Part shown: piece by piece, positions 39,373-48,574 of the stretch
Numbering within the stretch: the stretch's first letter is position 1
Layout: every line of letters starts with the position of its first letter
NCBI RefSeq assembly: GCF_027594825.1
Contig: NZ_CP088930.1
Location: 1,550,001-1,614,000 of the forward strand
Reading direction: 5' to 3'
Source of the DNA: Serratia liquefaciens
GTDB taxonomy: Bacteria; Pseudomonadota; Gammaproteobacteria; Enterobacterales; Enterobacteriaceae
DNA length: 64,000 nucleotides
Made by a program: the position numbers and the translations under genes
Notes under the pieces: model-generated
The model's database searches: none
What the model saw: the letters and a program-made list of their open reading frames with translations, nothing else
Told to the model about the DNA's origin: nothing

Positions 39373-40422
39373 ATGACTGATATTGCACAGTTGTTAGGAA
39401 AGGAAGCGGAAGACCTGTTGCAACACCGCTGTACTACCATCCCTGCTGAAAATCTCTACCTGCCGGGCGCCGACTTTGTTGACCGGATAATGATCGATAA
39501 CAACCGCCCCAACACCGTATTGCGCTCAATGCAAAGCCTGCTTAACCATGGCCGCCTGGCCGGTACCGGTTACCTGTCGATTCTGCCGGTCGATCAGGGC
39601 ATTGAGCATTCTGCCGGCGCGTCTTTCGCCGCTAATCCGCTGTATTTTGATCCGAAAAATATCGTCGAACTGGCCATTGAAGCCGGTTGTAACTGCGTCG
39701 CCTCCACTTATGGCGTGCTGGCGTCGGTATCGCGCCGCTACGCGCACAAAATTCCGTTCTTGGTCAAACTGAACCATAACGAAACCCTGAGCTACCCGAC
39801 CCAATACGACCAGACGCTGTACGCCAGCGTCGAGCAAGCGTTCAACATGGGCGCGGTTGCCGTCGGCGCCACCATTTACTTTGGTTCCGAACAGTCACGC
39901 CGCCAGATTGAAGAAATTTCCAGCGCCTTCGAGCGCGCTCACGAGCTGGGGATGGTCACCGTGCTGTGGGCCTATCTGCGCAACCCGGCGTTTACCAAAG
40001 ATGGCGTGGACTATCATTCCAGCGCCGATCTCACCGGCCAGGCCAACCACATTGCCGCCACCATCGGCGCCGATATCGTTAAGCAAAAAATGGCGGAAAA
40101 CAACGGCGGCTACCGCGCGGTGAAATTCGGTTATACCGATGACCGCGTTTACAGCAAGCTGACCACCGACCACCCGATCGATTTGGTGCGTTACCAACTG
40201 GCCAACTGCTATATGGGCCGCGCCGGGTTGATTAACTCCGGCGGTGCCGCCGGTGAGAATGATCTGCAGGAGTCGGTACGCACCGCGGTCATCAACAAAC
40301 GCGCGGGCGGCATGGGCCTGATTCTGGGGCGCAAGGCGTTCAAGAAATCGATGAAAGAAGGCGTGGCGTTGATCAATGCCGTTCAGGACACCTACCTGGA
40401 TAAGAAAGTCACCATCGCCTGA
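39373..40422 (+). CDS. fbaB: class I (DhnA-type) fructose-bisphosphate aldolase
   Basis: Cleaves fructose-1,6-bisphosphate to DHAP and glyceraldehyde-3-phosphate through a Schiff base; favoured in gluconeogenesis. 349 residues, almost the same length as E. coli FbaB (350) and near-identical in blocks such as [29 protein letters not shown] and [13 protein letters not shown]. Start ATG 39373 follows CGGGAG and gives the E. coli N-terminus [10 protein letters not shown]. Monocistronic with a strong terminator. Confidence 0.96.
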   Translation: MTDIAQLLGKEAEDLLQHRCTTIPAENLYLPGADFVDRIMIDNNRPNTVLRSMQSLLNHGRLAGTGYLSILPVDQGIEHSAGASFAANPLYFDPKNIVELAIEAGCNCVASTYGVLASVSRRYAHKIPFLVKLNHNETLSYPTQYDQTLYASVEQAFNMGAVAVGATIYFGSEQSRRQIEEISSAFERAHELGMVTVLWAYLRNPAFTKDGVDYHSSADLTGQANHIAATIGADIVKQKMAENNGGYRAVKFGYTDDRVYSKLTTDHPIDLVRYQLANCYMGRAGLINSGGAAGENDLQESVRTAVINKRAGGMGLILGRKAFKKSMKEGVALINAVQDTYLDKKVTIA

Positions 40423-40450
40423 TCCCGAGCCACACCCAGTTCGTTCCTCC

Positions 40451-40473
40451 AGCCCGGTTCGCCGGGCTTTTTT
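40451..40473 (+). terminator. Intrinsic terminator after fbaB
   Basis: Stem AGCCCGG/CCGGGCT closed by a stable TTCG tetraloop and followed by TTTTT. Confidence 0.92.
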
Positions 40474-40538
40474 GTCGCATTTTTCTGCCGATCCCCCGCT
40501 CGACTTTCTGTTTCTCTCGCTGCCTGAATGTTATTTTT

Positions 40539-40597
40539 CTTTCATTATTAACTTTCACAATAAAATATTTATCTTTCAAATTGTGATCTATTTAAAA
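40539..40597 (+). promoter_or_regulatory. srl promoter region: CTTTCA repeats and a CRP-like site
   Basis: Three CTTTCA elements start at 40539, 40552 and 40573, the last reading CTTTCAAATTG. The 11-mer CTTTCATATTG recurs before srlR at 43839. Overlapping the third copy is TGTGA-N6-TAAAA (40582-40597), a CRP-like site with one good half. E. coli srl is CRP-activated and SrlR-repressed, so these are candidate sites for both, not proven ones. Confidence 0.45.
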
Positions 40598-40688
40598 CAA
40601 ATGAATCCATAAAGTGATTAGTGTAAGGCCCATGGCGACAGAGCCGCCGTTCGCTCCAGGCCATACCTTCCATCACAGGAGAACAATA

Positions 40689-41237
40689 ATGATTGAGCTA
40701 ATCACCCACGGAGCCGAATGGTTTATCGGCCTGTTTCAGAAAGGCGGTGAAGTGTTTGTCGGCATGGTGACCGGCATTTTACCTTTGTTAATCAGCCTGT
40801 TGGTTATTATGAACGCGCTGATCAAATTTGTAGGCCAGGAACGTATCGAACGCTTGGCGCAGCGCTGTGCGGGAAACCCGGTTTCTCGTTATCTGCTGCT
40901 GCCGCTGATCGGCACCTTTGTTTTTTGCAACCCTATGACCCTCAGCCTCGGGCGCTTTATGCCCGAGAAATACAAACCCAGCTACTACGCGGCGGCCTCC
41001 TACAGCTGCCACTCGATGAACGGCCTGTTCCCGCACATCAATCCCGGCGAACTGTTCGTTTATCTCGGCATTGCCAGCGGGTTGACCACCCTCGGCCTGC
41101 CACTGGGGCCGCTGGCGGTAAGCTATTTTCTGGTGGGGTTGTTCACCAACTTTTTCCGCGGTTGGATCACCGATCTCACTACCAGCCTGTTCGAACGCAA
41201 GATGGGGATCCGCCTGGATCGTCAGGTGCAACTTTAA
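40689..41237 (+). CDS. srlA: PTS sorbitol transporter subunit IIC
   Basis: 182-residue membrane subunit (EIIC, first part) of the glucitol/sorbitol phosphotransferase system, closely matching E. coli Srl[21 protein letters not shown] at the start and [20 protein letters not shown] in the middle. It forms the sorbitol channel with SrlE in the inner membrane. ATG 40689 follows AGGAG; the frame upstream to 40614 is leader. First gene of srlAEBDMRQ. Confidence 0.95.
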   Translation: MIELITHGAEWFIGLFQKGGEVFVGMVTGILPLLISLLVIMNALIKFVGQERIERLAQRCAGNPVSRYLLLPLIGTFVFCNPMTLSLGRFMPEKYKPSYYAAASYSCHSMNGLFPHINPGELFVYLGIASGLTTLGLPLGPLAVSYFLVGLFTNFFRGWITDLTTSLFERKMGIRLDRQVQL

Positions 41238-41252
41238 TCCGTGGAGTGCAGC

Positions 41253-42230
41253 ATGAGTGCTTATATCCGTATTGAGAAAGGCGCCAGCGGCTGGGGTGGC
41301 CCGTTAACGTTGCCTGTCGAGCCTGGCAAAAAAGTGGTGTACATCACTGCCGGTACCCGCCCATCGATCGTCGACCGGATTAGCGAACTGACCGGCTGGC
41401 CAGCCGTCGATGGCTTTAAGGAAGGCGAGCCGCCGGCAGACGAAATTGGCGTCATGGTGATCGACTGCGGCGGTACCCTGCGCTGCGGCCTGTACCCAAA
41501 GCGCCGTATTCCGACGGTCAACATTCACGCCACCGGCCAATCCGGCCCGTTGGCGAAGTTTATCCTCGAGGATATTTACGTCTCCGGCGTGCGTGATAAC
41601 AACATCAGCCGGGTGGAAGCGGCTACCGATCAGATCCCGGCAGCCACGCCACAGCCCAAGGGACGGGATTACGACACCAGCAAAAAAATCACCGAGCAGA
41701 GCGACGGCCTGTTAGCCAAAGTGGGTATGGGCATGGGCTCGGTGGTGGCGGTGTTCTTCCAGGCCGGGCGCGACACCATCGACACGGTGCTGAAGACCAT
41801 TCTGCCCTTTATGGCGTTCGTCTCGGCGCTGATCGGCATCATCATGGCTTCCGGTCTGGGAGATTTCATCGCCCACGGCCTGACGCCATTGGCCAACAGC
41901 CCGATTGGGCTGGTGACGCTGGCGCTGATCTGCTCTTTCCCACTGCTGTCCCCCTTCCTTGGCCCTGGCGCGGTCATCGCTCAGGTGATCGGCGTATTGG
42001 TCGGGGTGCAGATAGGCCTCGGCCATATTCCGCCGCAGCTGGCGCTGCCCGCGCTGTTCGCGATTAACGCGCAGGCCGCCTGCGACTTTATTCCCGTCGG
42101 CCTGTCGCTGGCGGAGGCCAAGCAGGACACGGTTCGGGTCGGCGTACCTTCGGTATTGGTCGGACGTTTCCTGACCGGCGCACCGACGGTGCTGATCGCC
42201 TGGGCCGCATCCGCCTTCATCTACCAATAA
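41253..42230 (+). CDS. srlE: PTS sorbitol transporter subunit IIBC
   Basis: 325 residues. The N-terminal IIB part contains the phosphorylatable cysteine region [15 protein letters not shown]; the C-terminal part is a membrane domain ([32 protein letters not shown]). Together with SrlA and SrlB it imports sorbitol as sorbitol-6-phosphate. The unusual order with IIC split over srlA and srlE is normal for this family. ATG 41253 has GTGGAG seven bases upstream. Confidence 0.95.
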   Translation: MSAYIRIEKGASGWGGPLTLPVEPGKKVVYITAGTRPSIVDRISELTGWPAVDGFKEGEPPADEIGVMVIDCGGTLRCGLYPKRRIPTVNIHATGQSGPLAKFILEDIYVSGVRDNNISRVEAATDQIPAATPQPKGRDYDTSKKITEQSDGLLAKVGMGMGSVVAVFFQAGRDTIDTVLKTILPFMAFVSALIGIIMASGLGDFIAHGLTPLANSPIGLVTLALICSFPLLSPFLGPGAVIAQVIGVLVGVQIGLGHIPPQLALPALFAINAQAACDFIPVGLSLAEAKQDTVRVGVPSVLVGRFLTGAPTVLIAWAASAFIYQ

Positions 42231-42252
42231 CTTTGTTTGCCAGGGACCCGTT

Positions 42253-42615
42253 ATGACTACCATTTTCCAGACCACCATCACCCAGATTGGCGACTGCGCC
42301 CGCGAGGCGCTGCAGGATGACATGTTGATCACCTTCCGTGAAGGCGCACCGGCAGACATCGAAGAATTCTGTTTCATTCACCAGCATGGCAACACCTCCG
42401 GTGAATTGCAGGCCGGTGGGTGGATGGAGCTGGCAGAGCAACGTTATCCGATCACCGCCGTCGGCGAAGTCGCCACTCAAAACCTGCGTGAATTGGGCCA
42501 CCTTACCGTACGTTTCGACGGTGAGCCACAGGCCGAATTCCCCGGTTCGATCCACGTATCCGGCACCACGCCGGCGGATATCCCGCTGGGCAGCACGCTG
42601 AAATTTATCGCATAA
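42253..42615 (+). CDS. srlB: PTS sorbitol transporter subunit IIA
   Basis: 120-residue cytoplasmic phosphocarrier. His43 in FIHQHG is the expected phosphorylation site, receiving phosphate from HPr and passing it to SrlE. Length and order match E. coli srlB. It lies 22 bp after srlE and 10 bp before srlD. Confidence 0.94.
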   Translation: MTTIFQTTITQIGDCAREALQDDMLITFREGAPADIEEFCFIHQHGNTSGELQAGGWMELAEQRYPITAVGEVATQNLRELGHLTVRFDGEPQAEFPGSIHVSGTTPADIPLGSTLKFIA

Positions 42616-42625
42616 GGAGCAAACC

Positions 42626-43405
42626 ATGTCTGAAGTAGCTGTAGTGATTGGCGGTGGCCAAACGTTGGGTGCATTTTTGTGTCAGGGCCTGGCGCAGGCA
42701 GGCTATCGCGTGGCGGTCGCCGATTTAAACGCGGATAACGCCCGGCAGGTAGCACAACAGATTAACGACCAATATGGCGCGGGCAGCGCACGTGGCTTCC
42801 AGGCTGACGCCACCGACGAACAAAGCGTGATTGCACTGGCGGGGGCCGTTGACGATGAATTCGGCCCGGCCAACCTGCTGGTGTACAGCGCCGGTATTGC
42901 CAAGGCGGCACCGATCACCGATTTTCCGTTGGGAGACTTCGACCGCTCGCTGCAGGTCAATCTGGTGGGCTATTTTCTCTGCGCCCGCGAGTTTTCTCGC
43001 CTGATGATCCGCGACGGTATTGCCGGACGCATCATTCAGATCAACTCAAAATCCGGCAAGGTCGGCAGCAAGCACAACTCGGGCTACAGCGCCGCCAAAT
43101 TCGGCGGCGTGGGGCTGACACAGTCGCTGGCGCTCGATCTGGCGGAATACGGCATTACCGTGCATTCCTTGATGCTCGGCAACCTGTTGAAGTCGCCAAT
43201 GTTCCAGTCGCTGCTGCCGCAATACGCGCAAAAACTGGGGATCGCGCCGGACCAGGTTGAAAAGTATTACACCGACAAGGTGCCGCTGAAACGCGGGTGT
43301 GATTATCAGGACGTGCTCAATACCCTGCTGTTTTACGCCAGCGATAAGGCTTCTTACTGCACTGGCCAGTCGATCAACATTACCGGCGGGCAGGTGATGT
43401 TCTGA
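42626..43405 (+). CDS. srlD: sorbitol-6-phosphate 2-dehydrogenase
   Basis: 259-residue short-chain dehydrogenase converting sorbitol-6-phosphate to fructose-6-phosphate with NAD+. The Rossmann loop is GGGQTLGAFLCQGL; the catalytic Ser-Tyr-x3-Lys appears as INSKSGKVGS and SGYSAAKFGG. It feeds the PTS product into glycolysis. The start follows AAGGAG. Confidence 0.95.
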   Translation: MSEVAVVIGGGQTLGAFLCQGLAQAGYRVAVADLNADNARQVAQQINDQYGAGSARGFQADATDEQSVIALAGAVDDEFGPANLLVYSAGIAKAAPITDFPLGDFDRSLQVNLVGYFLCAREFSRLMIRDGIAGRIIQINSKSGKVGSKHNSGYSAAKFGGVGLTQSLALDLAEYGITVHSLMLGNLLKSPMFQSLLPQYAQKLGIAPDQVEKYYTDKVPLKRGCDYQDVLNTLLFYASDKASYCTGQSINITGGQVMF

Positions 43406-43457
43406 TCTCGTCAACGCTCCCTCTCCTTCTGGAGAGGGAAAACCAACAGGAGGCTAT

Positions 43458-43814
43458 ATGACTCAGGCATTGATTACCTTCGCAATACTGGCCTGGCTAC
43501 TGCAAATCGCCCTCGGCTGGTGGCAGATCCAACGTTTCAACCGTGCCTTCGACGGTCTGTGCCGATTGGGTGCCGTCGGTGTCGGGCGTTCCGGCGGACG
43601 CTTCCAACCCCGGGTGGTGCTGGCGTTGGCCTTTGATCCCGAGCAGCGGGTTTGCGGCAGCATGTTGATGCGCGGCCTGACCATCTTCGCGCAACCCAAA
43701 CCGATTGTCCGGCTGCACGGCCTGCATCAGCGCGATCTTCGCCCGGATGTGATCTTCCCCGAGGATCCCGCATGCCAGACTGCACTATCGTTAGCGATTG
43801 CCCCTAAATCATGA
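43458..43814 (+). CDS. srlM: SrlM (GutM), sorbitol operon activator
   Basis: 118 residues with a hydrophobic N-terminal helix (LITFAILAWLLQIALGWW) and conserved QIQRFNRAFD and RPDVIFPEDP. E. coli GutM activates the operon, working with the SrlR repressor and CRP; the mechanism is poorly known and the helix suggests membrane anchoring. ATG is preceded by AGGAGG. Confidence 0.9.
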   Translation: MTQALITFAILAWLLQIALGWWQIQRFNRAFDGLCRLGAVGVGRSGGRFQPRVVLALAFDPEQRVCGSMLMRGLTIFAQPKPIVRLHGLHQRDLRPDVIFPEDPACQTALSLAIAPKS

Positions 43815-43838
43815 TATTTTCACATTAAAAGACATTAC

Positions 43839-43849
43839 CTTTCATATTG
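43839..43849 (+). promoter_or_regulatory. CTTTCA element before srlR
   Basis: CTTTCATATTG differs at one position from the srlA-proximal copy CTTTCAAATTG. It sits in the only sizeable gap inside the operon (83 bp between srlM and srlR), suggesting an internal, SrlR-sensitive promoter. Confidence 0.35.
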
Positions 43850-43897
43850 AATTGTTAGCCGAAGGGAAATGCGCAACTCTTGTGAACAGGACGGGCT

Positions 43898-44671
43898 ATG
43901 AAACCAAAGCAGCGGCAGGCCGCTATCCTTGAATATCTGCAGCGGCATGGCAAAACGGCAGTGGATGCCCTGGCAGCGCACTTTGCCACCACCGGGACCA
44001 CCATCCGCAAGGATCTCACCCTGCTGGAAGAGGAAGGTGAAGTGATCCGCACTTATGGCGGCGTGGTGCTCAGCCGCGACGATGGCGACCAGCCTATCGA
44101 TCGTAAAACCCATATCAATACCGAAAAGAAGCGCCAGATCGCCTATGCCGCCATTGGGCTTATCAACGATGGCGACTCGCTGATTTTTGACGCCGGCAGC
44201 ACCGTGCTGCAAATGGTGCCGCACCTGGCGCAGTTCAATAACATCACCGTCATGACCAATAGCCTGCACATCGTCAATGCGCTGGTGGAACTGGATAACG
44301 ATCAGACCATCCTGATGCCCGGCGGCACCTATCGCAAAAAGTCGGCGTCCTTTCACGGCAGCCTGGCAGAATCGGCTTTCCAGCAGTTCAGCTTCGACAA
44401 ACTGTTTATCGGGGCAGACGGCGTGGATCTCAACGCCGGCGTCACCACCTTTAACGAAGTGCACAACGTCAGCAAGGCGATGTGCGAAGCCGCCAGCCGT
44501 ATTATCCTGCTGGTGGACTCGTCGAAGTTCGGCCGCAAAAGCCCGAACGTGGTCTGCGACCTGAGCGCCGTGGATACGCTGATCACCGATAAAAACATCA
44601 ATCCGGATTACCTCGCCGCGCTGCAGGCGAAGGGGATCAATATCATTCTGGTAGGAGATTTTGATGAGTAA
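43898..44671 (+). CDS. srlR: SrlR (GutR), DeoR-family repressor of the sorbitol operon
   Basis: 257 residues. The DeoR helix-turn-helix is at the start ([39 protein letters not shown]), followed by a sugar-phosphate-binding NagB-like domain ([36 protein letters not shown]). The inducer is presumably sorbitol or its phosphate. It overlaps the next gene by eight bases, so the two are translationally coupled. Confidence 0.94.
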   Translation: MKPKQRQAAILEYLQRHGKTAVDALAAHFATTGTTIRKDLTLLEEEGEVIRTYGGVVLSRDDGDQPIDRKTHINTEKKRQIAYAAIGLINDGDSLIFDAGSTVLQMVPHLAQFNNITVMTNSLHIVNALVELDNDQTILMPGGTYRKKSASFHGSLAESAFQQFSFDKLFIGADGVDLNAGVTTFNEVHNVSKAMCEAASRIILLVDSSKFGRKSPNVVCDLSAVDTLITDKNINPDYLAALQAKGINIILVGDFDE

Positions 44672-45635
44672 CGCCGCTGCCCTGCTGGCCTTTGCCCGCG
44701 AAACGCTGGAAATCGAGCTGACCGAAGCACAGCGCCTGCTGGCGCGACTGGACGATAATTTCGTCTGCGCCTGCGAACTGCTGCTGAACTGCCGAGGCAA
44801 GGCGGTGATTTCCGGCATCGGCAAATCCGGCCACATCGGTAAAAAAATTGCCGCCTCGCTGGCCAGTACCGGCACTCCGTCGTTCTTCGTGCACCCGGCA
44901 GAAGCACTGCATGGCGATCTCGGCATGATTGGCGCCGACGACGTGGTGGTGTTTATCTCTTATTCCGGCCGCGCCAAAGAACTGGATCTGATCTTGCCGC
45001 TGCTGGCGGAAAATGCCATCCCGGTGATCGCCATCACCGGCGGCAAAGAGTCGCCGCTGGCACAGGCGGCGGCCTGCGTACTGGACATCAGCGTCGAACG
45101 TGAGGCTTGTCCGATGGGTTTGGCGCCGACCTCCAGCGCCGTCAATACGCTGATGATGGGCGACGCCCTGGCGATGGCGTTAATGCGCCAGCGCGGTTTC
45201 AACGCCGAAGACTTTGCCCGTTCCCACCCGGGCGGCAGCCTGGGTGCACGTTTGCTCAACCGGGTGCACCACCTGATGCGCACCGGCGATCGTCTGCCGA
45301 AAGTCAGTGAAAGCGCCAACGTGATGGAAGCCATGCTCGAGCTCAGCCGCACCGGGCTGGGATTAGTCGCGGTGTGTGACGCGCAGCAGAAAGTGGTGGG
45401 GGTATTTACCGACGGCGACCTGCGCCGCTGGCTGGTAAAAGGTAATAGCCTGCAGGATGCGTTAAGCCCGGCCATTACCCGCCCAGGCTATCGCTTGCCG
45501 GAGCAGTGGCGCGCAGGGGAAGCCCTGGAGGCGTTGCATGAACAGCACATCAGTGCCGCACCGGTGGTCAATCTGGACGGCGTGCTGGTCGGCGCGATCA
45601 ACCTGCACGATCTGCATCAGGCCGGGATCGGCTAA
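44664..45635 (+). CDS. srlQ: GutQ (SrlQ), arabinose-5-phosphate isomerase
   Basis: 323 residues: SIS domain ([34 protein letters not shown]) then two CBS domains. GutQ is a paralogue of KdsD interconverting ribulose-5-phosphate and arabinose-5-phosphate, the precursor of Kdo. ATG 44664 follows GTAGGAG and lies inside the end of srlR. Last gene of the operon; a GCAA-loop hairpin follows. Confidence 0.93.
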   Translation: MSNAAALLAFARETLEIELTEAQRLLARLDDNFVCACELLLNCRGKAVISGIGKSGHIGKKIAASLASTGTPSFFVHPAEALHGDLGMIGADDVVVFISYSGRAKELDLILPLLAENAIPVIAITGGKESPLAQAAACVLDISVEREACPMGLAPTSSAVNTLMMGDALAMALMRQRGFNAEDFARSHPGGSLGARLLNRVHHLMRTGDRLPKVSESANVMEAMLELSRTGLGLVAVCDAQQKVVGVFTDGDLRRWLVKGNSLQDALSPAITRPGYRLPEQWRAGEALEALHEQHISAAPVVNLDGVLVGAINLHDLHQAGIG

Positions 45636-45648
45636 CTAAACTGAAGAA

Positions 45649-45666
45649 ACCCGCAGCAATGCGGGT
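45649..45666 (+). terminator. Hairpin after srlQ
   Basis: Perfect stem ACCCGCA/TGCGGGT with a GCAA tetraloop, 13 bp past the srlQ stop. No T-run. The same 16 bases CCGCAGCAATGCGGGT recur at 45811-45826. Confidence 0.55.
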
Positions 45667-45700
45667 CAGATTGCTGACAAACACTCGAAAAGACTAAACC

Positions 45701-45775
45701 GGTAGGGGTCGAACATGTTCGACCCGATTTAACTCATTGATTATGCTATTGGGCGCAGCATGCAGCGCCCCTACC
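45701..45775. mobile_element. MITE-like palindromic element, 75 bp
   Basis: Terminal inverted repeats GGTAGGGG and CCCCTACC bound a 75-bp unit. Inside, each end is a palindrome: a perfect 20-mer at 45706-45725 (GGGTCGAACATGTTCGACCC) and a near-perfect one at 45751-45770 (GGGCGCAGCATGCAGCGCCC). It encodes nothing and lies between converging genes. TAAAC occurs near both sides but does not abut the ends, so a target duplication is not established. The structure is typical of small enterobacterial interspersed repeats. Confidence 0.6.
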
Positions 45776-45810
45776 ATTAAACAACAGAGCATTTTGTCTA
45801 CGGCCTCAAT

Positions 45811-45826
45811 CCGCAGCAATGCGGGT
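45811..45826 (-). terminator. Hairpin after the methyltransferase gene
   Basis: CCGCAGCAATGCGGGT again, 27 bp beyond the minus-strand stop at 45853. It is the same hairpin as the one after srlQ, so the MITE-like element sits between two copies. Confidence 0.5.
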
Positions 45827-45852
45827 TCCTCCTTGCCGGTTCATCTCGGGTA

Positions 45853-46893
45853 TCAATTCGGTACCGCCTCGACGATCGACAAATAACAGCCGGTATCGAT
45901 AATCCGATTCAGTTTCAGGTCGGCGCTGGCCAACAGCGCCTTCAATTCTTCTTCGGTGCGTACCTGCCCGCCGTCAAAACTGCCCATCAGCACCAAATCG
46001 AGCTCGCGACAGCTGTCCCAGGCAGTGTTATTCGGCACTATCACAGGTTCAATAAGCAATAGCTTCGATTGCGGATGCATCGCATTACGGCAAGTGCGCA
46101 ATATCCGGCTCGCCGGCTCATCGGCCCAGTCCATGACGATAAATTTCAACAGATAAAAATCTGCCGTCGGGCAGGTTTCAAAGAAACTGCCCGCACAGGT
46201 TTCCCACCGCGAATCATCACCCAACTCACCAAGGCGGTTTCTCGGCAATACCTGCGGTTGGTCAAAAAGAATGCCTTTAACCGTAGGGTTGGCGCGTAAT
46301 ACGCTCAGCAGCAATCCGCCAAACCCACCCGCGATATCCACCACCGTCGCATGCTCGGGGAATTTATAGCTGCGCATCACAATTTTATTTTCCAACGCCG
46401 ACATCGATGCCATACCGATATGGAAATCATTTTCCGAGTCAGGAATATCGTCTTGCGACCAATAATCATAGAATGGCATGCCGAATATTTGTTTAAATAC
46501 CGGCTCACCGCGTAAAGTCGCGGCTAATTTTCCCAATGGGCGCCACATGGTTTCATCCGTCAGCATTAATACCCCTCCGCGCAGTGAATCCGGCACGTCC
46601 GAACGCAAATATTGCGCTACGGGGTTTAGCGAGAAACGTCCGTCTTCGGAAACGGCAAAAATATTGCGTGATGCCAGAATACTTAAAACTCGGTGCAGCA
46701 TACGACTGTCCACCTCCAGCTTCCTTGCCAGCTCCTGAGCGGTTTTGGGGCCGTCGATCAGATGATCGGCCACGCACAGCTCAGCCACAGCCCGCAAGGC
46801 GGCCTGCACGGTGAATCCCATCGTTTGATCCAACAAATATAATGATGCTTTTTCATCTTCAGAAAGAGTAACCTGATTAGTTGCCATGATCAT
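45853..46893 (-). CDS. class I SAM-dependent O-methyltransferase, plant/antibiotic type
   Basis: 346 residues. An N-terminal winged-helix dimerisation domain (~15-105, AAELCVADHLIDGPKTAQEL, RMLHRVLSILASRNIF) is followed by a Methyltransf_2 catalytic domain with the SAM motif VVDIAGGFGGLLLSVL, then LFDQPQVL and a FIVMDWADEPASRIL segment. The histidine that acts as base in many relatives (usually HDW) is Met here (MDW). Such enzymes methylate hydroxyls on aromatic metabolites or polyketides. No biosynthetic genes flank it. GGAG lies four bases before ATG 46893; ATG 46887 is an alternative. The upstream DNA is extremely AT-rich, hinting at transfer. Confidence 0.85.
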   Translation of the reverse strand: MIMATNQVTLSEDEKASLYLLDQTMGFTVQAALRAVAELCVADHLIDGPKTAQELARKLEVDSRMLHRVLSILASRNIFAVSEDGRFSLNPVAQYLRSDVPDSLRGGVLMLTDETMWRPLGKLAATLRGEPVFKQIFGMPFYDYWSQDDIPDSENDFHIGMASMSALENKIVMRSYKFPEHATVVDIAGGFGGLLLSVLRANPTVKGILFDQPQVLPRNRLGELGDDSRWETCAGSFFETCPTADFYLLKFIVMDWADEPASRILRTCRNAMHPQSKLLLIEPVIVPNNTAWDSCRELDLVLMGSFDGGQVRTEEELKALLASADLKLNRIIDTGCYLSIVEAVPN

Positions 46894-47190
46894 AATGCTC
46901 CGTTTGGATATTTAACCCCAGATACCATTGCAAAAAATATATCTGCAACGCTCTTTTACGGTGAAAATAAATTCGCCAAACAAAGGATAGATGCAATAAA
47001 AAATAAAACCACAAAATAAATAATGATATTTATTAAAAATAACAAATAAAACACGTAAACCATTAAATAAAAAGAAGATAAAAACAATATAAAAAAAGAA
47101 TACGAAATGAATTAAGCAAATACGTAATAATATTTATCCCATGGTATTTTATTTATGTTAGATAAATTTAAAATATAAAAAATTAAAATA
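46894..47190. other. Extremely AT-rich intergenic segment
   Basis: About 300 bp made largely of A and T tracts, with no open frame of note, in a GC-rich neighbourhood. It holds the methyltransferase promoter. Such DNA is typical of H-NS-bound, horizontally acquired regions; that role is inferred. Confidence 0.6.
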
Positions 47191-47223
47191 AAAACTCGGC
47201 TGAATGTGACCACATTCAGCCGA
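47191..47223 (-). terminator. Intrinsic terminator after ivy
   Basis: Perfect 13-bp stem TCGGCTGAATGTG/CACATTCAGCCGA with a 2-nt gap (47196-47208, 47211-47223). On the minus strand it is followed by GTTTTTATTTT. It begins 8 bp past the ivy stop. Confidence 0.92.
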
Positions 47224-47230
47224 ATATGGA

Positions 47231-47689
47231 CTATTTCCAGTCGGGATTATTCTCGAACTGTTGCTTCAACAGCGCCTTCATATCGTCGTTCGGTTTACCC
47301 AGCCACTGATATTTGGCGTATTTCTTCGGATGATCAACCGCTTCCGGCTTATCTGCCACCTCGACGCGCACGGCCCAGGCCTGTGATTTGTCTTCCTTAA
47401 ACGCCACTATCATAAAGTTGTTGGCGCAATCATGCGGCTTGCACAAATTGCCCACCAGATAGTTCTGCCCCTTCCAGCTCAGGCTCTGTGCCGGGGTTGA
47501 GGTGCCCACCCCCTTGCGCGCCCAACCCGGCAGGCGAGCCTGGCCTTTCACCATATTCTGCCAGCTGGTCTGGTAACCCGGCTGCTGGATCACGTCAGAG
47601 GTAGTGACGATCTGCTGAGCGAAACCGCCCACGCTGAAGCTGAGTAACGCGCCGAAGATGGCGCCGCGAAGTGCGTTTTGTCCTGTCAT
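47231..47689 (-). CDS. ivy: Ivy, periplasmic inhibitor of vertebrate (C-type) lysozyme
   Basis: 152 residues with a signal peptide (ALRGAIFGALLSFSVGGFAQ, cleavage probably after FAQ). The lysozyme-blocking loop is present as CKPHDC within NLCKPHDCANNFMIV; its two cysteines form a disulfide and the His enters the lysozyme active site in the known structure. It protects cells from host lysozyme or restrains their own lytic transglycosylases. Confidence 0.93.
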   Translation of the reverse strand: MTGQNALRGAIFGALLSFSVGGFAQQIVTTSDVIQQPGYQTSWQNMVKGQARLPGWARKGVGTSTPAQSLSWKGQNYLVGNLCKPHDCANNFMIVAFKEDKSQAWAVRVEVADKPEAVDHPKKYAKYQWLGKPNDDMKALLKQQFENNPDWK

Positions 47690-47773
47690 GGCCTTCTCCC
47701 TAGAAAAATCGGTTGTACCCGGCCCAAGCCGGGTCTGGAACTAGTCAGACCACAAGGGTAGCAAAAAGTTGAC

Positions 47774-48574
47774 TCACCACCAGGCATGAAAATGATGTAC
47801 CGGCCCGATGCCGTGCCCCACTTCCAGCGTATCGGCCTGCAGCAGTGCCTGTTGCAAATAGTCCTTGGCGGCAGCGACCGTCCCGGCCCAGTCGTTGTGA
47901 CGCGGCCGCAGCGCCGCCAGGGCGGCAGACAGCGTACAGCCGGTGCCATGAGTATGTCGCGTTGCCACGCGCGGTGCGGTAAACCGCTGCTCCTGCTCGG
48001 CCGTAAACAACCAATCCGGACTTTCGCTTTCGCTAAGGTGGCCCCCTTTCATCAACACCGCCTGACACCCCATCGCCAAAAGCGCCCGACCCTGCTCGCG
48101 CATCTGAAGCTCATTTTCTGCCGGGGCGCATGCCAGCAGCGCCGCCGCCTCAGGCAAGTTCGGCGTGATGATCGACACCAACGGCAACAGCTCGCGACGG
48201 ATCGAGTCCACCGCTTCCGGCGCCAGCAGAGGATCGCCGCTTTTCGCCAGCATTACGGTATCCAGCACCACAAACGACGGCCGGTAATGGCGCAAACGCT
48301 CCGCCACCGCTTGCACGATATCGGCATTAGCCAACATGCCAATCTTGGTGCTGTCGATGCGCAGGTCGCTGAAGACGGAATCCAGCTGAGCGGCGACAAA
48401 GGCCGGATCTATGTTGTAGACCGACTGCACGCCACGGGTGTTTTGCGCCACCAGCGCGGTAATCACCGAGGCGCCATAGGCCCCCAACGCAGAAAAAGCT
48501 TTTAGATCGGCCTGAATACCGGCGCCGCCGCTCGGATCGGTCCCGGCAATAGTCAGTGCGTTAATGCGTTTCAT
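47774..48574 (-). CDS. thiD: hydroxymethylpyrimidine / phosphomethylpyrimidine kinase
   Basis: 266-residue ribokinase-fold enzyme that phosphorylates HMP twice for thiamine synthesis. Conserved pieces: [20 protein letters not shown] at the start, [14 protein letters not shown], and the ATP/anion-hole motif [17 protein letters not shown]. Its ATG overlaps the thiM stop by four bases (ATGA), so the pair is coupled and under the thiM riboswitch. Confidence 0.95.
   Translation of the reverse strand: MKRINALTIAGTDPSGGAGIQADLKAFSALGAYGASVITALVAQNTRGVQSVYNIDPAFVAAQLDSVFSDLRIDSTKIGMLANADIVQAVAERLRHYRPSFVVLDTVMLAKSGDPLLAPEAVDSIRRELLPLVSIITPNLPEAAALLACAPAENELQMREQGRALLAMGCQAVLMKGGHLSESESPDWLFTAEQEQRFTAPRVATRHTHGTGCTLSAALAALRPRHNDWAGTVAAAKDYLQQALLQADTLEVGHGIGPVHHFHAWW

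Noticed and set aside
45649..45666. srlQ hairpin as a strong intrinsic terminator
   Set aside because: The stem is perfect but no T-run follows; it is listed only with moderate confidence.
45649..45826. Insertion sequence remnant with transposase
   Set aside because: No transposase fragment is readable in any frame; only a small palindromic element is supported.
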